A DNA stretch of 64,000 bases, from assembly GCF_051014445.1 (NCBI RefSeq), contig NC_135141.1, positions 248,001-312,000 of the forward strand, read 5' to 3'. Below are positions 1 through 7,694 of the stretch, piece by piece. Source of the stretch: Colletes latitarsis. Its lineage: Eukaryota > Arthropoda > Insecta > Hymenoptera > Colletidae. How positions within the stretch are numbered: the stretch's first letter is position 1; each line of letters opens with the position of its first letter. The notes beneath the pieces are model-generated. The model made no database searches. It saw nothing but the letters and a program-made list of their open reading frames with translations, and was not told where the DNA came from. Made by a program: the position numbers and the translations under genes.

Positions 1-132
1 GAATAAAGTTATTTAAGAAGTTTATGCAGAAAATTTCACGTGAAAAATTTATTTTCTTAGAAAAGTACAACGTAGAACTACTATATATGATATGTTGTTT
101 GTTTATAAAATCATCAATAACTACGTATAAAT

Positions 133-374
133 ATGGAATTATTCTATATTCTAACATTTTTCAATAATTGTATTAACCATATATCCAAGCTAACCAGTTT
201 AGCCAGCATATGGACTTCTTTAACAGTTCTCCGTATTCCTTCAAATAGCATGTCATTAGTGTTGTACGCACTGCATCTCATATTATACGCAATTAATGTG
301 ACTTTTATACATATTATGCAACTGTATTATATCAACAAAGGGTGTAGAAACCCGTAAATAAATAAATAAATAAA
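133..374 (+). mobile_element. Putative LINE 3' end with (AAAT)n tail
   Basis: An open frame of 74 codons (133-357) ends with MQLYYINKGCRNP and is followed at once by a TAAA x5 run (355-374). A GGGT-loop-ACCC hairpin just before an AATAAA-rich simple repeat is typical of 3' ends of insect non-LTR retrotransposons, and the frame may be the decayed C-terminus of the second ORF. No reverse transcriptase motif is visible, so the assignment rests on tail architecture. The same segment occurs at 7827, 15511, 23195, 30879, 38563, 46244, 53925 and 61602. Confidence 0.35.
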
Positions 375-710
375 GAAGTATTAAAAAGAGGGTAACGTGG
401 AACTTGAAATGATTTTTTAGTTATTTTCTTTGGATATTAAAGTAGATTTCATTGGATGTAAGAGTAGATGTAATTGGACAGTTAAGTATTTTTTATTATA
501 CTGTTAAAGCAATGTGTTTTAAGGGGAGGAGGTTTAAACACCTCGCCTAACCTAACCTCGTCCGGATCTCGAGGGAAGGAACGCTGGGCAAATGGAAAAT
601 AATCGGTGCAAGTTGAATTTATTTTCGCTTAGTCGCCTTATACGATTAAGCCGTTTATTTCTTCTTAAATTTTACTCTTAATTACAATAGATAGAAGAAA
701 ATAATTTTCT
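375..710. other. Spacer with no recognised gene
   Basis: This is AT-rich sequence with a small GC-richer patch near 520-590. That patch holds GAGGAGGTTTAAACACCTC-like inverted symmetry and two adjacent CCTAA units (CCTAACCTAACC). Two units are too few to call telomeric repeat. No supported ORF or RNA was found. Confidence 0.6.
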
Positions 711-1298
711 AATTTGTTGATGGCGACTTCGTTAAAAAGTAATTATTCCGTCGGTAAAATGCGCAAGATTTCGGGGGTAAAATGATTGTAATTGACCCCC
801 GCAACCGCAAATAATTTTTCCAAAACGATTTGAATTGAATTTGTTTTCCCGTCGAACAACCGTTTTCACACCTTCTCGAATTTTTTTCTAGAAAGTGGGT
901 AGGATTTCTGGGGTATGTCTAGTCACCAAAAATGATTGTAATTGACCCCCACAGCTAACAATATTTTTTTCAGAACGATTTGAAATATTTTAATTTCGTC
1001 GAAAAATTTCACACCTTCTCGAATTTTTTTCTAGAAAGTGGGTAGGATTTCGAGGGTATGTGTCATTTGGTCACAATTACCAAAAATGATTGTAATTGAC
1101 CCCCGCAACCGAAAATAATTTTTCCAAAACGATTTGAATTGAATTTTTTGTTTCTCTGTCACCTAATTAGATTTTCGGTAAGGAATTTTTTTCTCGAAAA
1201 TGCGTAGGATCTCGGGGGTATGTGTAATGACCAAAAATTATTGCAATTTACCCTCACAACCGAAAATAATTTTTTTAGAACGATTTGAAAAATTTTTT
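711..1298 (-). mobile_element. Truncated, rearranged palindromic element (reverse orientation)
   Basis: It starts with AATTTGTTGATGG and CTTCGTTAAAAAGT, matching the inner part of the inverted repeat of the complete element at 4003-5217. It then holds four ~150-bp modules, each with AATGATTGTAATTGACCCCC or a variant (starts near 781, 931, 1085, 1236), an AATAATTTTT run and AACGATTTGAA. The outer ~78 bp of the terminal repeat and the 400-bp core are missing. The order of modules is the reverse complement of the full element. The corresponding piece in copy 9 keeps the core, so the units carry an internally deleted or recombined form. Confidence 0.75.
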
Positions 1299-1772
1299 AC
1301 CTCTTGTTTTGTAGTTGTTCCTTCCGATCCATAGGATTTAAAAGATTTATGAAAAATCTTTTAAATGTTTCATATAAATCTTGGCAAGAATTAAATTTTC
1401 TGTAAAAAAAAATTAAATAAATTTGTTCTCTGCCTTCTCTAGAAAAGAAAAAATTAAATGAGATGAAATCTTATACATTACATGCTTACTTAAATCGCAT
1501 TGAAAACGAATACCACAAATGTTTCAGAATAATCTGCAAAATGGTCTCACTCGCAAAGGGTTAATTGAGAAATAAATGTTTGGTAATTGAAAACAGGTAA
1601 GCAGGTTATTAACCAGCTGTTTTTTTCGCTAAGACAAATTGAAAACTCGGTTCTAACAAGGAAAAGTTGGAATGGTACCCGGTTTTGGGTTAGGTTTTAC
1701 TTTAAGATATGTATTATTAAAGTTATTACAGGTACTATTTTCCGAAATAGAACTATATTCTATTCACCACTA
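1299..1772. other. AT-rich spacer, no recognised gene
   Basis: It contains the 13-bp hairpin at 1336-1366 and otherwise unremarkable sequence. An 88-codon open frame at 1587-1853 runs into the tRNA-like relic and shows no recognisable protein similarity; it is taken as chance. Confidence 0.55.
1336..1366. repeat. Perfect 13-bp inverted repeat with 5-nt loop
   Basis: ATTTAAAAGATTT (1336-1348) and AAATCTTTTAAAT (1354-1366) are exact reverse complements separated by ATGAA. It is AT-rich and recurs in every full copy. Function unknown; it may be a transposon-end remnant or a cruciform-prone site. Confidence 0.8.
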
Positions 1773-1869
1773 ATCAGCGTGGCCGTGAGTGATAAGGTGT
1801 TTGCCTGCAAGTTCGAGCTTCTTCTTTTGCTCTGCAGATTCGAACCCTGGTAGAAGAAATCTTTTTTTT
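1773..1869 (+). pseudogene. Type-II (Ser-like) tRNA relic with Pol III signals, copy 1
   Basis: An A-box-like TGGCCGTGAGTGATAAGG (1780-1797) and a B-box-like GATTCGAACCC (1837-1847) are spaced about 40 nt apart, as in class II tRNAs. A GAGC/GCTC pair (1815-1818 with 1829-1832) fits a long variable arm, as in tRNA-Ser or tRNA-Leu. A run of eight T (1862-1869) would terminate RNA polymerase III. The anticodon stem is degraded (TTTGC against TTCGA), the T stem pairs at only about three of five positions, and no acceptor stem forms, so it is not a functional tRNA. It is either a pseudogene or the head of a tRNA-derived SINE; no SINE body was recognised. Confidence 0.6.
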
Positions 1870-2905
1870 ATTTTTTCAATCATATTTTCGTACAATCAAG
1901 TACACATAACATGTGACATTATATTTTTGTATGCCCTTCGAATATTTCTTTTTTTTTAAGTTGAATTTAACCAAAATTACATTTATAACATAATATGTTA
2001 TTTTCAATGTACGAAGTACATGAATCTGAAAAATGATGGTACTTTTCGTAAAAACAGTCAAAACATAAAAATTTCAAGCACCACGTGCATCTAACGAAAG
2101 TTCTGTTTTCACAGAAATTACAGAAATTATTTTCTATTTAATGATGATGATGGTGGAATGGAATGACCGCTTCATTTACATTGATAAAATGTGAACGATT
2201 TTCGGATAGTCGTACCTCGTACTTTTTACCTTATACTTGAGGTAAAAAGGGGTATAACCGGGTAAAACAGTTTTATGACATTACCTGCTAACTCATGTTA
2301 CTGTTCTGATGAAAATGAAACGCTATGTTTTGTATTCGACTATGTCCTTTTAAAATTTTTAATCCAACCCATACTTTGTATTAAACTGGTAAACGGGATC
2401 ACTTTTCTTTTGTGGTTTAAACGGTTTGGTGGTGCACGTTATTAATTTTGATGGATCGATACAATTATTTTTTTATGCAAAGTTAAGCCAAATCAAACTA
2501 GTTAATATATATTTAGTTCGTCATAACAAATTGATAATTATACGGTTATCTAAAAACATATCGAGGAAAATCATTATTAATTAATTTCTGCAACTATTAA
2601 TTCTACTACTAAGTTTTGTTTATGTTATAAAAATAAGATAATAACTCTTCTTATTGAAAAATCCCACAGCGTGCACGATACTGGCAAAGAGTGGATTCTC
2701 ATTTTAATTTATTAATTTTCAATCTTAAACTATTGATTTTGAAAAATCGTATTAATAATATACATATGTTACGCTCACATATAAGAATAATAATAAGAAA
2801 AAAATTTCTTTTTTTTTTCAATAATTAAAATATGATCAGGGGGTTTTAAAACCCATTTATTTTCGTAAAATAAATTTTACAAAATTTCTTTTTCAAACTA
2901 CTTAC
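1870..2905. other. AT-rich spacer, no recognised gene
   Basis: About 1 kb of very AT-rich sequence. Structures seen are a 9-bp hairpin at 2222-2249, the 14-bp palindrome GGGTTTTAAAACCC at 2841-2854, and an ATGTAC/GTACAT pair near 2007-2021. The 61-codon minus-strand frame at 1876-2061 is broken in type B copies by a 6-bp deletion and other changes, which argues that it is not coding. Confidence 0.6.
2222..2249. repeat. 9-bp inverted repeat (CTTTTTACC / GGTAAAAAG)
   Basis: The arms 2222-2230 and 2241-2249 are exact reverse complements with a 10-nt loop. The pair recurs unchanged in all eight full copies. Role unknown. Confidence 0.75.
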
Positions 2906-3271
2906 GTACTTTGCTTATGTGCGCCTACATCGTCATGTGCGTCGGAAAGTAAAAATGCCTGGGCAGTCAGTCGAGAATCTCGACTCGAGATTCCAAATCG
3001 TATGCCGTTGACGGGAGGTCGGATTTCAGTTGTTAAGAGCGAGAAGGCAAATGTGAGCCTTTCTCTCTCGACTCTCACGAGGCGGTCCGAAATTACTTCG
3101 GGCAGCGTCAGTTTGCCTTTGTCGACTTTCCGAAACATTACGAGCTCACGTACGCGTGAGAGAGCACACTATGCCTTCGGTGCACTTCTGGCACCTCTGA
3201 TTTCAGACACTTCCTCTAAACCAATCAAAAAACTTTTCGAACAAAAGTTACACAGAAATGACAACACTTGA
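2906..3271. other. GC-richer island with overlapping open frames on both strands
   Basis: This stretch is clearly richer in G and C, and in CG dinucleotides, than its surroundings. A minus-strand frame of 78 codons (3138 down to 2902) ends just past a good donor-like GTAAGT (minus strand, plus positions 2905-2900), so it could be an exon ending at 2906. An opposing plus-strand frame of 89 codons covers 3002-3271. Neither translation resembles a protein I recognise, and open frames on both strands are expected in CG-rich DNA. It may be an unannotated exon, a CpG-like promoter of a non-coding RNA, or the relic of a different element. Equivalent islands start at 10600, 18284, 25968, 33652, 41331, 49012 and 56692. 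Confidence 0.35.
2975..2993. promoter_or_regulatory. Perfect 9+1+9 palindrome in the GC-rich island
   Basis: GAATCTCGA and TCGAGATTC are exact reverse complements around a central C at 2984. The dyad looks like a binding site for a dimeric factor, but no family is assigned. It is present in each full copy. Confidence 0.4.
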
Positions 3272-3572
3272 CAAGAAATTGCAATAGTAGAAATTAGCAA
3301 AACAGTTTTTATTCAACAAAAAATCAAGGTCGTTTCAATTTTTTTTTAACAAAAATATATAATTTTAAATATATAATCGATTTGTTTGTTGTATCTTTGT
3401 ATTCTCTTTAAAAAAAAAGTGTAAGAGGTCTTAGGTCGAAAATTGACTGGAATTCTTTAGAAGCTATGATTTTTCTTCCGAATTCCCATTCACGCGACAC
3501 ACTGTCTCCGCTCCGCCGCCCCCGGAGGAGGATTAAACTTCATTAAATAAACGAAATACAGTTTGAAACCCT
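3272..3572. other. Spacer, no recognised gene
   Basis: AT-rich sequence with T and A homopolymer runs. A short GC-rich patch near 3497-3530 (GCTCCGCCGCCCCCGGAGG) contains the near-inverted repeat CTCCG / CGGAG. No ORF or RNA is supported. Confidence 0.55.
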
Positions 3573-3633
3573 CCTATAACACGGTAGATCGGTTCCTATT
3601 ACAAATGCCGTGTTGTCTGAAACCGTGTTATAT
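3573..3633. repeat. Left cluster of CCGTGTTATAGG-like motifs
   Basis: CCTATAACACGGT (3573-3585, reverse orientation), GCCGTGTTGT (3607-3616) and ACCGTGTTATAT (3622-3633) are versions of one motif. A matching cluster lies at 5485-5559, on the other side of the 1.2 kb palindromic element. The two clusters may be ends or internal repeats of an older element into which the palindromic element inserted. A 2-bp difference falls here between copy 1 and the other copies. Confidence 0.45.
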
Positions 3634-3795
3634 GAGACCTAACCCAGAGCCAGTTCACTCGAAAAGGGAGGGGAGTTATGGTCCGAAAACTTATTAAAAA
3701 CGAATATTTTTTTTTAATTCAATGACAGAATTTACCACACAGTATTTGTTTAAATAAGTAATATATTTAACATAACAGGAAATAATTAAATAAAT

Positions 3796-3915
3796 ATGAA
3801 TGAGCGCAAGCAGGCTGTTGCAGCTCGTAATGCAAATCAAAACGTAACATACGAGAAACGTCGCGAGAAGGCGTCCCCAAGACGAAAGAAACAAAACCGT
3901 CAACGATGTGAATGA
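3796..3915 (+). CDS. Possible 39-residue Arg/Lys-rich small ORF (weak)
   Basis: ATG at 3796 opens 39 codons ending RKKQNRQRCE before a TGA at 3913-3915. The product would be strongly basic and hydrophilic, and the base composition is richer in GC than the flanks. An acceptor-like AACATAACAG lies just upstream of 3781. The frame is unchanged in copies 2-8 (starts 11488, 19172, 26856, 34540, 42219, 49900, 57580), but identical copies give no evidence of selection. No homologue is recognised. It may be a relic exon or chance. Confidence 0.15.
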   Translation: MNERKQAVAARNANQNVTYEKRREKASPRRKKQNRQRCE

Positions 3916-4002
3916 CGCGCATCTCAACGACCCATTTTATATCAAACACATATAGATCGCTTTCTCACATTCTACATAAGCAATTTAATTTTTCTATGTA
4001 TA

Positions 4003-4117
4003 CAGGGTGTTCGACCACCCCTGGGAAAAATTTTAATGGGAGATTCTAGAGGCCAAAATAAGACGAAAATCAAGAATACCAATTTGTTGATGGAGGCTTC
4101 GTTAAAACGTTATTAAC
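4003..4117 (+). repeat. Left terminal inverted repeat of the palindromic element
   Basis: It begins CAGGGTGTTCG and ends GTTATTAAC. It pairs with 5104-5217 with mismatches at about five positions. Confidence 0.85.
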
Positions 4118-4925
4118 AATTAAATTAAAAAATTTCAAATCGTTTTGGAAAAATTATTTTCGGTTGCCAATTCGGGGGTCAAGTACAATCATTTTTTATG
4201 AATACACATATCCCCGACAATCCTACCCTCCTTCGAGAAAAAAAGTTCGGGTAGGTGGTGAAATTTCTCGGCGAAAAAAAAAATTTTTCAAATCGTTCTA
4301 AAAAAATTATTTCCGATTGCAAGGGTCGATTATAATCATTTTTTATGAATAGATATACCCCGGAAATCCTACCCAGTTTGGAGAAAAAAATTCGAGAAGG
4401 TGTGAAATTTTTCAACAAAATTAAAAAATTTTAAATCGTTCTAAAAAAATTATTTCTGATTGCAGGGACCAATTATAATAATTTTTGGTCGATAGACATA
4501 CCCTCGAAATCGTAACCATTTTCGAGAAAAAAATTCCTTACCGAAAATATAATTTCAGGCGAAAAATGCTTCCCGTAAATTTTATGTTTGAATCTTTAAA
4601 ACACCATAACTTCTGAACGGATTGGACGATTTTAATGTTAAAAAAGCCAAACGCCGCGTATTTTAGTGTAGAATATGTAACAATTGTAAAAATATTGGAA
4701 AGGTTGTTCCTTGGCCCCGTAATGTTAGAAAACCCCCATAAAAATGGTCCAATTTTCAACTTAGATAGCCATAACTCCTATAATAGTGAATATATTTCAA
4801 TGAAACTTTTTTCTCAAGTAGAGCCCATAGGTACCTACAAAAAAGTATTAAACAACTTTTCTGTAGGACGTCAAGCGAAATTATTAAAAATCAAAAACGA
4901 ATTTTTAAGAAAAATCAACAGGGGA

Positions 4926-4945
4926 TAGGTAGGTAGGTAGGTAGG
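4926..4945. repeat. GGTA microsatellite in the element core
   Basis: Five GGTA steps. The same tract appears in reverse complement at about 62332-62353 in the terminal diverged copy. Confidence 0.85.
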
Positions 4946-5103
4946 TGCCTAAATTTTGTCGGCGAAATTGAAAAGTTTCAAATCGTTCTGGAAAAATTAT
5001 TTTCGGTTGCGGAGGTAAATTATAATCATTTTCGGTGAATAGACATACTCCCGAAATCTTACCCACTTTCGAGAAAAAATTCAGTATTGGCGGAACTTTA
5101 AAC

Positions 5104-5217
5104 GTTAATAACTTTTTAACGAAGCCACCATCAACAAATTGGTATTCTTGATTTTCGTCTTATTTTGGCCTCTAGAATCTCCCATTAATATTTTTCCCAA
5201 GGGTGGCCGAACACCCT
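5104..5217 (-). repeat. Right terminal inverted repeat of the palindromic element
   Basis: It is the reverse complement of 4003-4117 apart from about five substitutions and the missing last G in type A copies. Confidence 0.85.
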
Positions 5218-5219
5218 TA

Positions 5220-5289
5220 TATATATGTATGTATGTATGTATGTATAACAGAAAACAAAAAAACAAAAAAACAAAAAAACACAAAAAAT
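5220..5289. repeat. TATG and CAAAAAAA microsatellites beside the element
   Basis: A (TATG)n tract directly abuts the element's right end and a CAAAAAAA tract follows. These are the most variable parts of the unit: copy 1 has one extra 8-bp step, and type B copies have a longer tract interrupted by CATG and TGTG. Confidence 0.9.
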
Positions 5290-5484
5290 ATTATTTTAAT
5301 TTAACGCAACCTTAATTTAATAAATTATAATTTCTAATAATATATTTTTTCATGTAAAGCCACTATATTTCTTTCATTGTTCTTTCGCGTCATTACTTTA
5401 AGGTAATTTAGGTTTTAAATATGTTAAGCAAAAATCATGTTATCCAGTGCTGTACAAAGTTTTATGTTTTCGCAATTTTCTTAT
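5290..5484. other. AT-rich spacer
   Basis: No supported feature. A G-to-A difference in CATTGTTCTTTCG separates type A from type B copies. Confidence 0.5.
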
Positions 5485-5559
5485 CGTGTTAGAGCGAAAG
5501 CGTGTTATAGGGGATATGATGCCGTGTTGTAGGGGACAAGCATCCCTGTATAGGGAAAT
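5485..5559. repeat. Right cluster of CGTGTTATAGGGG motifs
   Basis: CGTGTTAGAG (5485), CGTGTTATAGGGGA (5501-5514) and CCGTGTTGTAGGGGA (5522-5536) are followed by a TCCCT-GTAT-AGGGA hairpin near 5543. It is partner to the cluster at 3573-3633. Confidence 0.5.
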
Positions 5560-5571
5560 TCTCTTTTACAA

Positions 5572-5817
5572 ATGTCGACGGAATCCCGACGTAACACCTG
5601 TATCCACGAGTTGTTATTAATGAAGTTGAAGGTAGACGATCAACCAAGATTCACACGTAACCAGTCTTCCGAATTCAAGGACACTTCAATTTGGCGACAA
5701 GCATGGGATGCTGCTCACGAAATACACGAAACTTTCGTCGTGAGAGTAGCACGTGAAATTTACTTACATAACCTAAATCGAGCACGTACTCTACCTCACT
5801 TACGGGCACGAACGTAA
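5572..5817 (+). CDS. Possible 81-residue ORF with a downstream splice donor (weak)
   Basis: ACAAATG at 5572 gives a reasonable start context. The 81-codon frame is rich in R, H, E and L and is followed, 39 nt after its TAA, by AAAAG|GTAAGT (donor at 5857). The stretch 5560-5830 is GC-richer than its surroundings. No domain, signal peptide or membrane segment is seen and no homologue is recognised. It may be an exon of a non-coding transcript, a decayed gene fragment or chance. Copies start at 13256, 20940, 28624, 36308, 43998, 51679 and 59359, all identical in translation. Confidence 0.2.
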   Translation: MSTESRRNTCIHELLLMKLKVDDQPRFTRNQSSEFKDTSIWRQAWDAAHEIHETFVVRVAREIYLHNLNRARTLPHLRART

Positions 5818-5862
5818 GGCGATTTATACAGTCGATATCGCCGATTTTTACAAAAGGTAAGT

Positions 5863-7694
5863 TTTAACATTTAAGTAAACAAAGCCTCTGTAAGTTTTAT
5901 TTTCCATACTTCAAAAGTAAAAATAAATGCATGAAAAAAGAAAAAAACGTTCTTGACAAGTCCTATAAAATACTTGAGTTCAGTTTGTTCATAATTCATC
6001 GGTAAAAGAATCTAACTCTATAACAATCCGATACACAAGATATAAAGTCAGTTTCTCCTTTCATTATTAGATGCGTTGACTTTAATTTTATAAATTATGA
6101 TGATAAGTATGATGATTTTACAGAAAGAGTTTATTTTTAATATTAAAGATTTCCTATATAAAGACAAGAAGGATATTTTTACCAATATCTATCTATCTAT
6201 CTTAATATTCTTCACCCACTTGGCCCACTTACTTTAACGAGTCTGAGTAAATCATCAGTACTATCAGTACTATCATTTATTAATAAAAATAATAGTTGGA
6301 TAACATAGAACTTAATATTATTAGTCACACCACTAATAAAATGAATCTGCGATTCCATATCCAAAGATATAGTATAAGCTAGAAAATTCAGATTATTCAA
6401 GTTACTTCTATCACTCGTCAAATTTTTTATGAAATTCTATGCTAATTCATGCTCTTTAAAATATAATTATAATCTACTGGGACTTTTAGTTAACTTATGT
6501 TTTAATGAATCAATAATCAAAGTATCTATAATTAATATTAAAATCAAATAAGAGTAGTCGAAATAGTATTAATATTTACTATCAGTCTCTGATATTTAAA
6601 TTTTATTAAATATTTTAAATCTGTTATCACCTTGTTCAAATAATTTATTACTAGCTTTGATAAAATAGATTTTGGGATGGATTTTTTAAGAATGGAATAA
6701 AAGGAATTCAGTTGTGAATTTTTATGAGGAATAAAGGGATATTATTATACTATCAACATGTATATCGTTCTTTAACTTGCCCATTTAGATATTTATATAC
6801 TTGTATAAATATAAACCCACACTAAAATCATGTAAATATCTAAATCATTTTTAAATCTATGATTTGGAAAATTTTAGGGACTTGGAACTTAATTAATCTT
6901 TTATCTTACAGTTTTATCACACTTTAGAAGATAAAAATCATAATAATAATTTAATTTATTTTGCATAAAAACAGTCCTCTTCGTGCCTTTATATTTTCAT
7001 TTTCTATGACCAAAAATTCGAAATTCGTTTCATTTTTACAAAAAAAGTGATTGGGATGTCCCCCAATCACTTATAAGTATCATTTGTCGATTATCTTAAA
7101 TATCTTATTATATTTTTTCTATACTAAATTTTCAAACCTCTTTACCTTGATATCTTCTTTTTCATGTAATTTGAATACTTTTCTAAAGTAATCTTTTGTA
7201 AAATGTTCTGTTAATCTAAATTATCTAATAAATCTATATCAGAATTAGTTAATTCTGTTGTAAGATAAGTGAAAAATCAATGAAGACGAAGTTGCCAATA
7301 TCAATTAAGTCAACTACTTTTGGTAATACATTTGGTTAAACATTCTTTCTTATTTTTTATCTCTGAATTTCGAGATTACACAGATTAAAAAAATTTGTCT
7401 CTCTTTATTATTGTATCTATTTTTTCAGAGGGTAAATAGGTTCGTCATCCCCTTCTTCATTTGGCTTATCTTCATTTTCTTTCTTTCTTTCTCTATTTGA
7501 AATTTGAAAAGTCTATCCTTCTTTTATTAACTTAACCCAGACCTAACCAGACCACAATTCATCTTTCATATATTACTTCTAAATTCTTTCTTATTAATAC
7601 TTTTCTGTATTAAAAAGTAAGTAGTCTTTCATGTGATGCTTATTCAACATTCTTACTACAGCTTGGTGTTGTTGTTGTTTCTTTTTTTTACCAA
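5863..7694. other. AT-rich terminal spacer of the unit, no recognised gene
   Basis: About 1.8 kb of low-complexity AT-rich sequence. It holds an ATCT tract (6186-6203), a doubled AGTACTATC (about 6258-6275), a TTTC tract (7475-7492, one step shorter in type B copies), and the hairpin at 7045-7072. Short minus-strand frames at 6212-6421 and 7594-7851 show no recognisable protein features. Confidence 0.6.
7045..7072. repeat. Perfect 11-bp hairpin AAGTGATTGGG / CCCAATCACTT
   Basis: The arms 7045-7055 and 7062-7072 flank a 6-nt loop (ATGTCC). It stands out as a GC-rich dyad in an AT-rich spacer and is unchanged in copies 2-8 (for example at 14729, 45466, 53147 and 60827). Function unknown. Confidence 0.8.

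Larger units (their letters stand above)
4003..5217. mobile_element. 1.2 kb palindromic TA-flanked element (MITE/foldback), copy 1
   Basis: The left end CAGGGTGTTCGACCACCCC and right end GGGTGGCCGAACACCCT form terminal inverted repeats of about 115 bp (4003-4117 and 5104-5217) with about five mismatches. TA flanks both sides (4001-4002 and 5218-5219), as for Tc1/mariner-type insertions. Inside are ~145-150-bp modules with AATCATTTTT and AAATCGTTCT motifs around a ~400-bp core (about 4540-4945) ending in a GGTA microsatellite. A 97-codon frame (4635-4928) in the core is frameshifted in the diverged copy at the right end of the array, so it is probably non-coding. No transposase is seen; mobilisation would need one in trans. 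In type A copies the terminal G of the right end is missing. Confidence 0.85.
1..7694 (+). repeat. Array copy 1 (type A, longest)
   Basis: The left edge is arbitrary because the window cuts the array. This copy is 10 bp longer than copies 2-5: about 2 bp more near 3598 (CCTATTACAAATG against CCTATAAAATG) and one extra 8-bp ACAAAAAA-type step at 5247-5289. The second change is a slippage difference in a CAAAAAAA microsatellite. All type A markers are present. Confidence 0.95.

Noticed and set aside
133..357. 74-codon ORF as a membrane protein gene
   Set aside because: The hydrophobic character follows from AT-rich codons, and the frame runs directly into an (AAAT)n tail, which suits a retrotransposon 3' end better than a gene.
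540..556. CCTAACCTAACC resembling the insect telomere repeat (TTAGG)n
   Set aside because: Only two units per copy and no extended run anywhere in the window, so it is no evidence for a telomeric or subtelomeric position.
1773..1869. Functional tRNA gene
   Set aside because: Acceptor stem absent, anticodon stem and T stem broken, and the nominal anticodon does not fit the Ser-like scaffold.
1876..2061. 61-codon minus-strand open frame
   Set aside because: Low-complexity AT-rich translation, lost in type B copies through a 6-bp deletion and nearby changes; no sign of coding constraint.
4635..4928. 97-codon open frame as a real protein of the palindromic element
   Set aside because: No recognisable domain. 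The opposite strand is also open (4538-4759), and the diverged copy at the array border has a one-base deletion near 62569 that breaks the frame.
6212..6421. 69-codon minus-strand open frame in the terminal spacer
   Set aside because: No motif or homologue recognised. Identity among copies reflects array homogeneity, not selection.
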